NCBI RefSeq assembly: GCF_036346595.1
Contig: NZ_CP107834.1
Coordinates: forward strand, 2,976,001 to 3,040,000
Reading direction: 5' to 3'
Source: Streptomyces sp. NBC_00525
GTDB taxonomy: Bacteria > Actinomycetota > Actinomycetes > Streptomycetales > Streptomycetaceae
DNA: 64,000 bases
Notes under the pieces: model-generated
What the model was told of the DNA's origin: nothing
Database searches by the model: none
The model's input: the letters and a program-made list of their open reading frames with translations, nothing else
Made by a program: the position numbers and the translations under genes
In this document: positions 45,801-57,800 of the stretch, one piece after another
Position numbering within the stretch: position 1 is the first letter of the stretch
Layout: the number at the start of each line of letters is the position of its first letter

Positions 45801-48800
45801 GCGCCCAGGCGGCCCCGAGACCGGCCAGTGCCTCGCGGGGTTCGTCGCGGTCCTTGCGTACGAGAGGAATGAAGGCCGTGGTGTCGTCGGTGGCAGAACC
45901 TGCACCAAGCGCGGTGAGGATCGCGTCGGGGCCGATCTCTACGAACGTACGAGCACCCAAGGCTTCGGCCGCGTTTACGGCGTCCGCGAACCGGACAGGG
46001 CGCCGGACCTGCTCCACCCAGTACTCCGGCGACTGCCAGTCCGACGACAGAGCACCGGACACCGTAGAAACGACCGAGAAGTTCGGCTCGGTGAACGTCA
46101 ACCCGGCCGCGACAGCTCGGAAGTCGTCGAGCATCGGTTCCATCAGCGAGGAATGGAACGCGTGCGAAACGGAAAGACGACTGGTCTTCCGACCCAGAGA
46201 CGCGAAGTGGTCGCCCACGACAACCGCCTCGGACTCCACACCCGAAACGACCACAGACCGAGGACCATTGACCGCGGCGATTCCTACCCCGGAGGTAAGA
46301 ATCGCACCGACCTCATCTTCGGACGCCTGCACAGCAACCATCGCCCCACCGACGGGCAGAGCCTGCATCAACCGACCACGAGCCACGACCAACTTCGCCG
46401 CATCTGCCAGAGACAGCACCCCAGCAACATGCGCAGCGGCCAGCTCCCCAATCGAGTGACCGATGACGATGTCCGGCTTGACGCCCCAGCTCTCGACCAG
46501 ACGGAACAGCGCGACTTCGAAAGCAAAAAGCGCAGGCTGCGTGTACGCGGTCGAGTTCAACAACTCCGCGTCGTTCCCCCACACCACACCCCGCAACCCC
46601 GTGGCAAGGTGCGCGTCTACCTCACCGCACACCGCATCAAACGCCCCCGCGAACACCGGAAACGCCTCGTACAACTCACGCCCCATCCCCAACCGCTGCG
46701 CACCCTGACCCGTAAATAGGAACGCCGTCCGTCCCTTGATCACCGCGCCACGTACGCCCTCGCCGGCTGCGAAGGCGTCCAGTTCACGCAGTGCGCTCTC
46801 CGTGTCCGTGGCCAGGACCAGGCCACGGTGTTCGAGGCGGGCCCGCCCGGTGGTCAGGGTGTGGGCGAGGTCGCGCAGGTCCAGATCCGGTGCGGCACGC
46901 AGACGGTCGCGAAGGGCGGCGGCCTGGCGCGCAGGCGCTTCCGCGTCGGAGCCGGACAGCAGCAGGGGCAGCGGGTGCGCGAGGTCCGGGCGGGCCTGCG
47001 GCTCGTCGGCGGGCCGCTGCGGCTGCGGGGCCTCCTCCACGATCAGGTGGGCGTTGGTGCCGCTGAGCCCGAACGAGGAAACGGTCGCACGACGCGGACG
47101 GTCCTCGCGGCGCGGCCAGGGCCGGGCCTCGGTGAGGAGGCGTACGTGCCCGGCCTCCCAGTCCACCTCGGGCGACGGCTCGTCCACGTGCAGGGTCTTG
47201 GGCATCAGGCCGTGGCGCAGGGCCAGGACGGACTTGATGACTCCGCTGACGCCGGCCGCGGCCTGGGCGTGGCCGATGTTCGACTTGATGGAGCCGAGCC
47301 ACACCGGGGCGTCGACGGTGCGCCCCTGGCCGTAGGTGGCGAGGAGGGCCTGCGCCTCGATCGGGTCACCGAGCCGGGTGCCGGTGCCGTGGCCCTCCAC
47401 GAGGTCCACGTCGGCGGTGGTGAGGCCGCTCGCGGCGAGGGCGCGCTGGATGACGCGCTGCTGGGAGGGGCCGTTCGGGGCGGTGAGGCCGTTGCTCGCG
47501 CCGTCCTGGTTGATGGCGGAGCCCCGGATGACGGCGAGGACGTCGTGCCCGAGGCGTTCCGCGTCGGACAGCCGCTCGACGAGGAGCAGGCCGACGCCTT
47601 CCGCCCAGCCCGTACCGTCCGCGCCGCCCGCGAACGCCTTGCAGCGGCCGTCGGGGGCGAGCCCGCGCTGTTGGGCGAACTCCACATAGATCTCGGGCGT
47701 CGACATCACGGTGACGCCGCCCGCGAGTGCCATGCCGACCTCGCCGCGCCGCAGTGCCTGGCAGGCCATGTGCAGGGCGACGAGCGACGACGAGCATGCC
47801 GTGTCCACGCTCACCGCAGGCCCTTCCAGACCGAGCGTGTAGGCGACGCGGCCGGTGAGGATGGAGGCCGCGGTGCCGTTGCCGAGGTAGCCGGCGACGT
47901 CGTCGGGGATGTGCTGGAGGCGCGAGGCGTAGTCGTGGTACATCACGCCCGCGTACACACCGGTCTGGCTGCCGCGCATGGCGGTCGGGTCGATTCCGGC
48001 GTCCTCGAACGCCTCCCACGCCGATTGGAGCAGCAGCCGTTGCTGCGGGTCCATGGCGACGGCCTCGCGCGGGCTGATCCCGAAGAACGCCGGGTCGAAC
48101 TCGGCAGCGTCGTAAAGGAAGCCGCCTTCCCGCGCATACGTCTTTCCATGCAGGCCGGGCTCGGGGTCGTAGATTCCCTCGGTGTCCCAGCCGCGGTCGG
48201 CGGGGAACCCGGCTACCGCGTCGCGCCCCTCGGCGAGCAGGTTCCACAGGTCTTCGGCGTTGCGGACGCCGCCGGGGAACCGGCAGCTGATGCCGACGAT
48301 CGCGATCGGCTCGTCGTAGGAACCCGCCGCCACCGGAGTCGGCTCGGCGATCGCCTCCTCCTGTGTGCCGCCGAGTTCGGTGTCCAGGTAGTCGGCGACG
48401 GCCCGCGTGTTGGGGTAGTCGAAGACGAGTGTTACGGGCAGTCGGAGCCCGGTCGCGGCGTTGAGCGCGTTACGCAGTTCCACCGCGGCCAGGGAGTCGA
48501 AACCCAGCTCCTTGAACGCACGGTCCACACCGACGCTGTCCGCCGAGTCGTGGCCGAGGACGGCCGCGACCTGCCCGACGACCAGCTCGCGCAGGGTGCG
48601 TACGCGTTCGGCCGCGGTCAGGGACGCCAGTCGCCGGGCCAGGCTGTCGCCGACCGGCGCGGCAGCGGCCGTGCGGCGCAGCGCCGGGCGGGCCGCGGCT
48701 GCGGCGGCCCGCAGCAGCGGTGGCACGTCGGAGCCCCGTGCGTGCAGGGCGGCCGCGTCCACGAGGAGTGGGGCGACCAGGGCGTGCCGGGCGCGCAGCC

Positions 48801-51800
48801 CTTCGTCGAAGAGGGCGATGCCCCGGTCCGCCGGCAGGGCGGGCAGCCCGAGCCGGTTCATCTTCTCCACGTCGGCGTCGGTGAGTTCGCCGCCGAGTCC
48901 GGTGTTGACGGCCCACAGTCCGTACGCGAGTGAGGTGGCGGGCAGCCCGAGGGCGTGCCGGTGCGCCGCGAGGGCGTCAAGGAAGACGTTGGCCGCCGCA
49001 TAGTTGCCCTGTCCGGCGGGAAGGACGAGGCCGCCGGCGGAGGAGAACATCACGAACGCCGAAAGATCCCGGTCGGCGGTCAGCTCGTGCAGATGCCAGG
49101 CCGCGTCCGCCTTGGGCCGCAGCACGGTGTCCAGACTGTCCGGCGTGAGCGCGCCGATCAGGCCCGGCGCCACGACGCCGGCCGCGTGCACGACCCCGCC
49201 CAGCGGGTGCGTCTGCGGAATGGCGTCGAGGACTGCGGCCAGCGCTTCCCGGTCCGAAACATCGCACGCGGCGATTCGGACATCCGCCGCCCCGGCCGCC
49301 ACGAGCCGGTCGCGCAGTTCGGCCGCGCCCGGAGCGTCAAGGCCCCGGCGGCTGGTGAGCAGGAGATGGCGGACGCCGTGGCGCTCGACCAGGTGCTGGG
49401 CGACGCGCGCGCCGAGGCCGCCGGTGCCGCCGGTGACCACCACGGTGCGCTCGCCGTCCCAGGGGGCGTCGCTCTCGGGCACGGCGGTACGGACGAGCCG
49501 GGGGATGAGGAAGCTGCCGTCGCGCCGGGCGAGTTCGGGCTCGCCCTGGGCCAGGGCCGCAGCCACGAGGTCCGGGAAGCCGTCCGTGTCGAGGTCGTCG
49601 GCCGGGTCCACGTCCAGCAGGACGATCCGGCCCGGATTCTCGGCCTGTGCCGCCCGGACGATGCCCCACACGGGGGCCTGGGTGAGATCGGGTGCGGCGC
49701 CCCGGCCGATGGCCACGGCGCCCCGCGTCACGACGACGAGGGTCGTGGCCTCGAACCGGTCGTCGGTGAGCCAGGACTGCAGCTGGTCCAGCACATACGA
49801 GGTGGTGGTGCGGGTCGCCTCGGGGACCGGCCAGCCCGCCGGGGTCGGACGGCAGGCCAGGACGACGGCCGACGGCTCGGACAGGATCGCCAACCCGTAC
49901 TCGTCCAGCACGGCGGGCGAAGACGGCAGCGGTGCGGCCGGCTGCTGGAGCGGCGTCCACTCGATGTGATGCAGGGCGTCCGAAAGAGGCCCTTCGGCCG
50001 GGGCCAGCTGCTCGGCGGCGACCGGACGGCAGATCAGCGAGGACACCGTCATCACAGGGCTGCCGGTCTCGTCGGCGACGACCATCGCCGACTCCTCCGC
50101 GCCCCGGATGCGCCGTACGTACACGCGCAGCGCGGCAGCACCCGACGCATGCAGGGAGACGCCGCTCCAGGCGAACGGCAGCAGGGCTTCGGTGCCGCCC
50201 TCGCCCTGGTCGACCAGCACGTCCACATGCATGGCGGTGTCGAGGAGGGCCGGATGCAGCCCGTAGTCGCTGGCCTCGGCACGTACGGCCTCGGGCAGCG
50301 CGACCTCGGCGAACAGTTCGTCGCCGCGCCGCCAGGCGGCCGTCAGCCCCTGGAACGCGGGCCCGTACCCGTAACCGCGCTCGCTCAATCGCTCGTACGC
50401 GCCCTCGACCTCGACGGGCGTGGCGCCGCGCGGCGGCCACTGTGTGAGGTCCGCACCGGGCACCTGCGGCGGTGCGCCCGTAGCAAGGAAGCCGGTGGCG
50501 TGCCGGGTCCAGGCGTTCTCGGGGGCACCGTCGAGGCGCGAGTGGATGTGCAGCGGACGGCGGCCCGATGCGTCGGGGGCCCCGGCGGCGACGCGCAGGG
50601 AGGCGCCACCGTGCTCGGGCAGGACGAGCGGCGCCTCCAGGGTCAGTTCCTCCAGAAGGTCACAGCCAACCTGGTCGCCGAGGCGCACGGCCAGCTCCAC
50701 GAAGCCGGTGCCCGGCAGCAGAACCGCCCCGTGCACTCCGTGGTCCGCCACCCAGGGCTGACCGGCCGCCGACAGCCGGCCGGTCAGCACGACCGCCCCC
50801 GACTCCGGCGCCACCACGGCGGCACTGAGCACCGGATGCTCCACGGCATCCAACCCGGCCGACCCCACGTCCCCCGTCTTCGCGGTGACATCAAGCCAGT
50901 AGCGCTTGCGCTGGAAGGCGTACGTGGGCAGGTCGACCAGTGGCCCGGCGGCCCCCAACAGCCCCTCCCAGTCGACGTCCGCACCCCGCGCCCAGGCGGC
51001 GCCGAGACCGGCCAGCGCCTCGCGGCGTTCGTCGCGGTCCTTGCGTACGAGAGGAATGAAGGCCGTGGTGTCGTCGGTGGCGGAACCGGCGCCGAGGGCG
51101 GTGAGGATCGCGTCGGGGCCGATCTCGATGAACGTACGAGCACCGAAGGCTTCGGCCGCGTTTACGGCGTCCGCGAAGCGGACAGGACGACGGACCTGCT
51201 CCACCCAGTACTCCGGCAACTGCCAATCCGCAGACAGGTCGCCAGTAACAGTGGAGACGACAGACGTGTGGGGCTCGTGGAACGCCAGCTCGGCGGCGAC
51301 GGCCCGAAATTCGTCCAGCATCGGTTCCATCAGCGAGGAATGGAACGCGTGCGAGACGGTCAGACGGCTTGTCTTCCGGCCCAGAGCCGTGAAGTGGTCG
51401 CCCACGGCAACCGCCTCGGACTCCACACCCGAAACGACCACAGACCGAGGACCATTGACCGCGGCGATTCCTACCCCGGAGGTAAGAATCGCACCGACCT
51501 CATCTTCGGACGCCTGCACAGCAACCATCGCCCCACCGACGGGCAGAGCCTGCATCAACCGACCACGGGCGACAACGAGCTTCGCCGCATCGGCCAGAGA
51601 CAGCACCCCAGCAACATGCGCAGCGGCCAACTCCCCAATCGAGTGACCAACCACAACGTCAGGCCTGACGCCCCACGACTCCACCAGCCGGAACAACGCC
51701 ACCTCGAACGCAAACAACGCAGGCTGCGTGTACGCAGTCGAGTTCAACAACTCCGCGTCATTCCCCCACACCACCCCCCGCAACCCACGATCAAGATGCG

Positions 51801-54800
51801 CGTCTACCTCCACACACACCGCATCAAACGCCCCCGCGAACACCGGAAACGCAGCCCACAACTCACGCCCCATCCCCAACCGCTGCGCACCCTGACCCGT
51901 GAACAGGAACGCCGTCCTGCCCTCGCGCACGCTGTCCGCACCGGACAGCGACTCCAGCGCGTCGGCCAGTTCCACCCGGTCGGCGCCCAGTGCGAGTGCG
52001 CGGTGTTCCAGGGCGGCGCGGCCGGTGGCAAGGATGCGGGCGGCCGGGGCCAGGGAGGCGTCGGGGAGCTGGTCGAGCCGATCGCGTAGACGCGCGGCCT
52101 GGGCCTTCAGCGCGTCCGGAGTCGCCCCAGAGACGGGCCACGCGAGCAGTGCGGGGGGCTCACCGGCCTGTGCGGCCGGCGCCTCCTCGCGCGCCTCGTC
52201 CTCCGCCTCCTCGATGATCACGTGCGCGTTCGTCCCGCTGATCCCGAACGACGAGATGCCCGCGCGCCTCGGATGTCCGGCCGGCGCCCACTCACGGGCC
52301 TCCGTCAGCAGCTCCACCTCACCCGCCGACCAGTCCACCTGGTCCGAAGGGGTTTCCGCGTACAGGGACTTGGGAAGCACGCCGTGGCGCATGGCCATGA
52401 CCATCTTGATGATGCCCGCGACACCGGCAGCCGCCTGCGTGTGGCCCATGTTCGACTTGATGGACCCCAGCCACAGCGGCCGGCCCTCCGGCCGTTCCTG
52501 GCCGTAGGTCTCCAGGAGCGCCTGCGCCTCGATCGGGTCACCGAGCCGGGTGCCCGTGCCGTGCGCCTCGACGACGTCGACCTCGGCGGCCGACAGACCG
52601 GCGTTGGCGAGCGCGCCACGGATCACGCGCTGTTGGGCGGGTCCGTTGGGGGCGGTGAGGCCGTTGCTGGCGCCGTCCTGGTTGAGCGCCGAGCCCCGGA
52701 CCACCGCCAGCACTCGGTGGCCGTTGCGTCGCGCGTCGGACAGCCGCTCAAGGAGCAGCACCCCGGCGCCCTCGCCCCACCCCGTACCGTCCGCGCCCGC
52801 CCCGAAGGACTTGCAGCGGCCGTCCGAGGAGAGGCCGCGCTGACGGGCCATGTCCAGGAAGGTGTCCGGCGTGGACATGACCGTGACGCCGCCAGCGAGG
52901 GCGAGCGAGCACTCGCCCGCCCGTAGCGCGCGGGCCGCCATGTGCAGCGCGACCAGCGACGACGAGCACGCCGTGTCCACACTGACGGCGGGCCCTTCGA
53001 GCCCCAGCGTGTACGCCACCCGGCCCGACACCACGCTGGCGAGGCTGCCGTTGCCGTGGTAGCCGGCCACATCGTCGGGGAGCGGGCCCAGCCGCAGCCC
53101 CCAGTCGTGGTACATCACCCCGGCGAACACTCCGGTGGAGCTTCCCTTCACCGAGCGCGGGTCGATCCCGGCCCGCTCGAACGTCTCCCAGGCGACCTCC
53201 AGGAGGAGCCGCTGCTGCGGGTCCATGGCCTGCGCCTCACGCGGGCTGATCCCGAAGAACGCCGGGTCGAACTGGGCGGCTTCGTAGAGGAACGCGCCCT
53301 CCGTCGAATACGTGCGTCCGGGCTTTCCGATCTCCGGGTCGTACAGATCGGTGTCCCAGCCCCGGTCGGTGGGAAAGGGGCCGATGGCATCCGAGCCTTC
53401 CGCGACGAGCTGCCACAGTTCCTCGGGCGACGACACGCCGCCCGGATAGCGGCAGGCCATGGAGACGATGACGACCGGGTCGTCGTCCGTGACACCGCCG
53501 CCGGCCGCCGGAGCCGCCGGACCCGCCGCCGTTGCCTCGCCCAGGAGCTTGGTCACCAGGTGTTCGGCGAGGGCCGTGGCCGTGGGGTAGTCGAAGGTCA
53601 GGGTCGCGCTCAGCCGCAGCCCGGTCGCCGCCGCGAGCCGGTTGCGCAGTTCCACGGCCGCCAGCGAGTCAAACCCGGTTTCCATGAACGCGCGGGTGGC
53701 ACTGACCTCGTCGGCGCTCTGGTAGCCGAGAACAGCGGCCGTCTCGGCACGCACCATGCGCAGGACGTACGCCAGCCGGTCGGCCGCGCCCAACTCGGCG
53801 AGACGCGCCGCCAGCGGACCGGCCCCCGTGGCGGCGGGCGCCCCGGCCGCTGCCTGCGCGGCGGGCACCGTACGGGGGCGTACCAGGCCGCGCAGCAGGG
53901 TGGGCGTACCATCCGTGCGGTTGCGGACAGCGCGCTGGTTGACGCGTACGGGGACGACGGCCGGCTCGTACGTGGTGGTGAGGGCCTTGTCGAGCTGGGC
54001 GAGGTTCTCCGCGAAGGACAGCGAGTCCAGGCCCAGGCGCTCGATGCGGGTCAGCGCGGCGGCGTCGAGCGAGGCGCCCATCCCGCCGCCACCGGCCCAC
54101 AGGCCCCAGGCGAGCGAGGTCACGACCTGCCCGGCGGCGGACCGGCGGGCTGCGAGCGCGTCCAGGAAGAGGTTGGCGGCCGCGTAGTTACCCTGCCCGG
54201 CACCGTCCAAAACGGTTGATGCGGAGGAGAAGAGGACGAAGGCGGCGAGGTCGAGGTCGGCCGTCAGCTCGTGCAGATGCCAGGCGGCGTCCACCTTGGG
54301 CCGCAGCACGGTGTCGAGCCGGTCGGCGGTGAGATGGCCGACGAGTCCGTCGTCGATGACCCCTGCGGCGTGCACGACGGCGCGCAGCGGGTGCGCGGAC
54401 GGGACGTCGGCGAGCAGGGCGGCGAGCGCGTCCCGGTCGGCGACGTCGATGGCGCTGACCGTGGCCTCGGCGCCCGCCGCGGCCAGGTCGGCGACGAGTT
54501 CCCGTGCGCCGGGGGCGTCCGCGCCTCGCCGGCTGGTGAGGATCAGGTGCCGTACGCCGTGCTCGCGGACCAGGTGGCGGGCGAGTTCGGCGCCCACACC
54601 GCCCGTGCCACCGGTCAGCAGCACGGTGCCGTTGTCGTGCCAGGGCGCGGGCCGTTCCTCGTCCAGGACGGGCACGGCGGCCAGCCGGGGGACGTACAGG
54701 CGGTCGCCGCGCAGCGCCATCTCCGGCTCGGACCCGGCGGCGGCCAGGGCGCGGCCGAGGTGTGCGGCTGCGGCGTCGTCGGTGTCGAGGAGCACGAACC

Positions 54801-57800
54801 GGCCGGGGTTCTCCGCCTCCGCCGAGCGCACCAGGCCCCAGACGGGCGCCTGGCCGAGGTCCATATCGGTGCCGGGCACGGCGGCCCCGCTCCGGGTGAC
54901 GACGGCGAGCTTCGCCCCGGCGTACCGGTCGTCCGCGAGCCATTGCTGTACGGCGGCGAGCGCGTCGGCGGTGACGGCGCGCACGGCGGCGGGCACATCG
55001 CCGTCCGGGGTGGGCGGGGTGCGGTAGACGACGACGGGCGGGACTTCCTCACCCGTGACCTCGCCAAACCCGGTGAAGGCCGCTTCACCCGAAGGGAGTT
55101 CGGTCGCGTTCCATCGCACGGCGAGCAGCGGGTCCGAGCGGTCCGCGGTGAGCTGTCCGGCGGTGACCGCGCGCAGCAGCAGCGACTCGACGCGGGCGAC
55201 GGGGGCCCCGGTCGCGTCGGCGACCGTCACGTCCAGTTCCTCGGGGCCGCGCGCGGCGATGCGTACGCGCACGGCGGAAGCGCCGGCCGCGTACAGGGCG
55301 GCCCTGTTCCAGGAGAACGGAATCCAGGTGCCCTCGGGCCGGTTGCCGGCCGTGGCGAGGGCGTGGTCGGCGGGGTGCAGGGCGGCGTCGAGCAGTGCCG
55401 GGTGCAGTCCGTAGCCCGGTGCGTCGGCCCGTACGTGCTCGGGGAGTTCGACGTCGGCGTACACCTCGCCGTCGAGCAGCCAGGCGGCGCGCACGCCGTG
55501 GAAGGCGGGCCCGTACCCGTAGCCCTCGTCGGCCATGTCGGCGTACAGGGTGCTGACGTCGAGCGGTACGGCTCCGGCCGGCGGCCAGGCACCGGACAGT
55601 GCGCCGGTGTCCGGTGCGGGTGCGGCCGGGGCCAGGGTGCCGGTGGCGTGGCGGGTCCAGGCGTCCTCGGAGGTTTCGGCACCGTCCGGGCGGGAGAAGC
55701 ACTCGACGCTCCGGCGGCCCGACTCGTCGGCCGGGGCCACGACGACCTGGAGGTCCACGCCCCCGGTCGCAGGCAGTACCAACGGGGCCTGGAGGGTCAG
55801 TTCCTCGACGAGCCCGCAGCCGGTCTCCGTAGCGGCACGCAGGGCGAGTTCGACGAGGGCGGTGCCCGGCAGCAGGGTGACGCCGGCGATCGTGTGGTCG
55901 GCGGTCCACGGGTGCGTGCGCGGCGACACGCGTCCGGTGAGGACGGTGGTGCCGGTCCCGGCGAGGTCACCGGCCGAGGTCAGCACGGGGTGCTGCGAGG
56001 CGAGCCGGCCGAGCCCGGTGGCGGCGGACGGCTCAGGGCTCAGCCAGTAGCGGCGCGTACGGAAGGCGTACGTGGGCAGCTCGACACGGCGCGTGGCGTG
56101 CCCCGCGTACAGCGCCTCCCAGTCGATGCGCGCGCCCCGTGCGTGGGCGAGACCGGCGGCGCCCAGCGCCTCGCGGACCTCGTCCTTGCCGGCGCGGATC
56201 AGCGGGGCGAAGAGGGTGTCGGACTCGCGTTCCTCGGGAAGGCAGCCCTGTCCGAGGGCGCTCAGGACACCGTCCGGGCCCAGCTCCAGGAAGGTGCGGG
56301 CGCCGCCCTGTCCGACGAGCCAGTCCATCGCGTCCGCGAAGCGCACGGCGCTGCTGACGTGCCCGGTCCAGTAGTCCGGGGAGCACAGTTCGCCGGAGGT
56401 GGCGAGGCGTCCGGTGACGGTGGAGACGACGGGGATGGTTGGCACGGAGTAGGTCAGGACGCCGGCGATCCGGCGGAACTCCTCCAGCATCGGCGCCATC
56501 AGCGGCGAGTGGAAGGCGTGGCTCACCTGGAGCCGCTTGGTCTTGCGGCCCTGCGCGGCGAAGCGTTCGGCCAGCGCGACGGTGGCCGCCTCCTCGCCGG
56601 AGAGCACGAGCGAGCCGGGGCCGTTGAGCGCGGCCACGGCGACCTGCTCGCCGAGGAACGGAGCGACCTCCTCCTCGGTGGCCCGGACGGCGATCATCGC
56701 CCCGCCGGACGGGAGTTCCTGCATCAGCCGGCCGCGGGCGCCGACGAGGATCGCAGCGTCCTCCAGGTTGAGCACCCCGGCGACATGGGCGGCCGCGATC
56801 TCGCCAATGGAGTGGCCTGCCAGGAAGTCGGGCCGGATGCCCCAGGACTCGACGAGCCGGAACAGCGCCACTTCCACGGCGAACAGCGCGGTCTGCGCGT
56901 ACCGCGTCTGATCGAGCAGGGCCGCTTCCCGCGAGCCCTCCTCGGCAAACAGGACGTCCCACAGCGAGAGGTCGAGCTGGAGGTCGAGCCAGCCGATGGC
57001 GTCGGCAAGGGCGTCCGCGAACACCGGGTAAGTGTCGTACAGACGTCGGCCCATGGCGAGCCGCTGGCTGCCCTGCCCGGTGAAGAGGAAGGCGAGCCGC
57101 CCGGCGGGGAGTGTGCCGGTGCGGACGCCGGCGGCGCGAGCGGGCACGGCGTGGGAGCCGTTAGCCCCGGCGGTCCCTTCAGCCCCGGCGACCCCGGCGC
57201 CCCCGCCCCCGCCCCCGGCCGCGACCTCCCGCAGGCCGGCCAGCAGCTCGTCCCGGCCGTCGGCCACCACCGCGGCGCGGTGTTCGAGTGCGGCGCGGTT
57301 CGTGCCGAGCGCGTGGCCGAGGTCGGCGGCCGTGAGGTCGCCCCGCTCGTCCAGGAAGTCGGCCAGCCGGGCGGCCTGCGCGCGCAGCCCTTCTTCGGAG
57401 CGCGCGCCGACCGGCACGAGCACGGGCCCTGCGGCCGGTGCCGCCGCGACCGGTGGCTCGTCGTCCGCCGGCGGTTCCTCCACGATCACATGGGCGTTGG
57501 TGCCGCTGATTCCGAAGCCGGAGACGCCGGCCCGGCGCGGCCGGTCCTGCTCGCGCGGCCACGGAACGGGCTCGGTGAGCAGCTGAACGGTCCCCGCGGA
57601 CCAGTCCACGTTGCCGCTGGGGGTGTCGACGTGCAGTGTGCGGGGAAGGACCCCGTTCCGCATTGCCATGATCATCTTCATCAGCCCGGCGACCCCGGCG
57701 GCGGCCTGGGTGTGGCCGAGGTTCGACTTCACCGAGCCGAGCCACAGCGGCCGGTCCGCGGGCCGGTCCCTGCCGTACGTGGCGATGAGGGCGCTCGCCT

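Noticed and set aside
11035-51640. Many long repeats every ~5 kb that could look like a repeat array
   Set aside because: They coincide with homologous KS, AT and KR domains of PKS modules and are much longer and less regular than CRISPR repeats; no spacers or cas genes occur.
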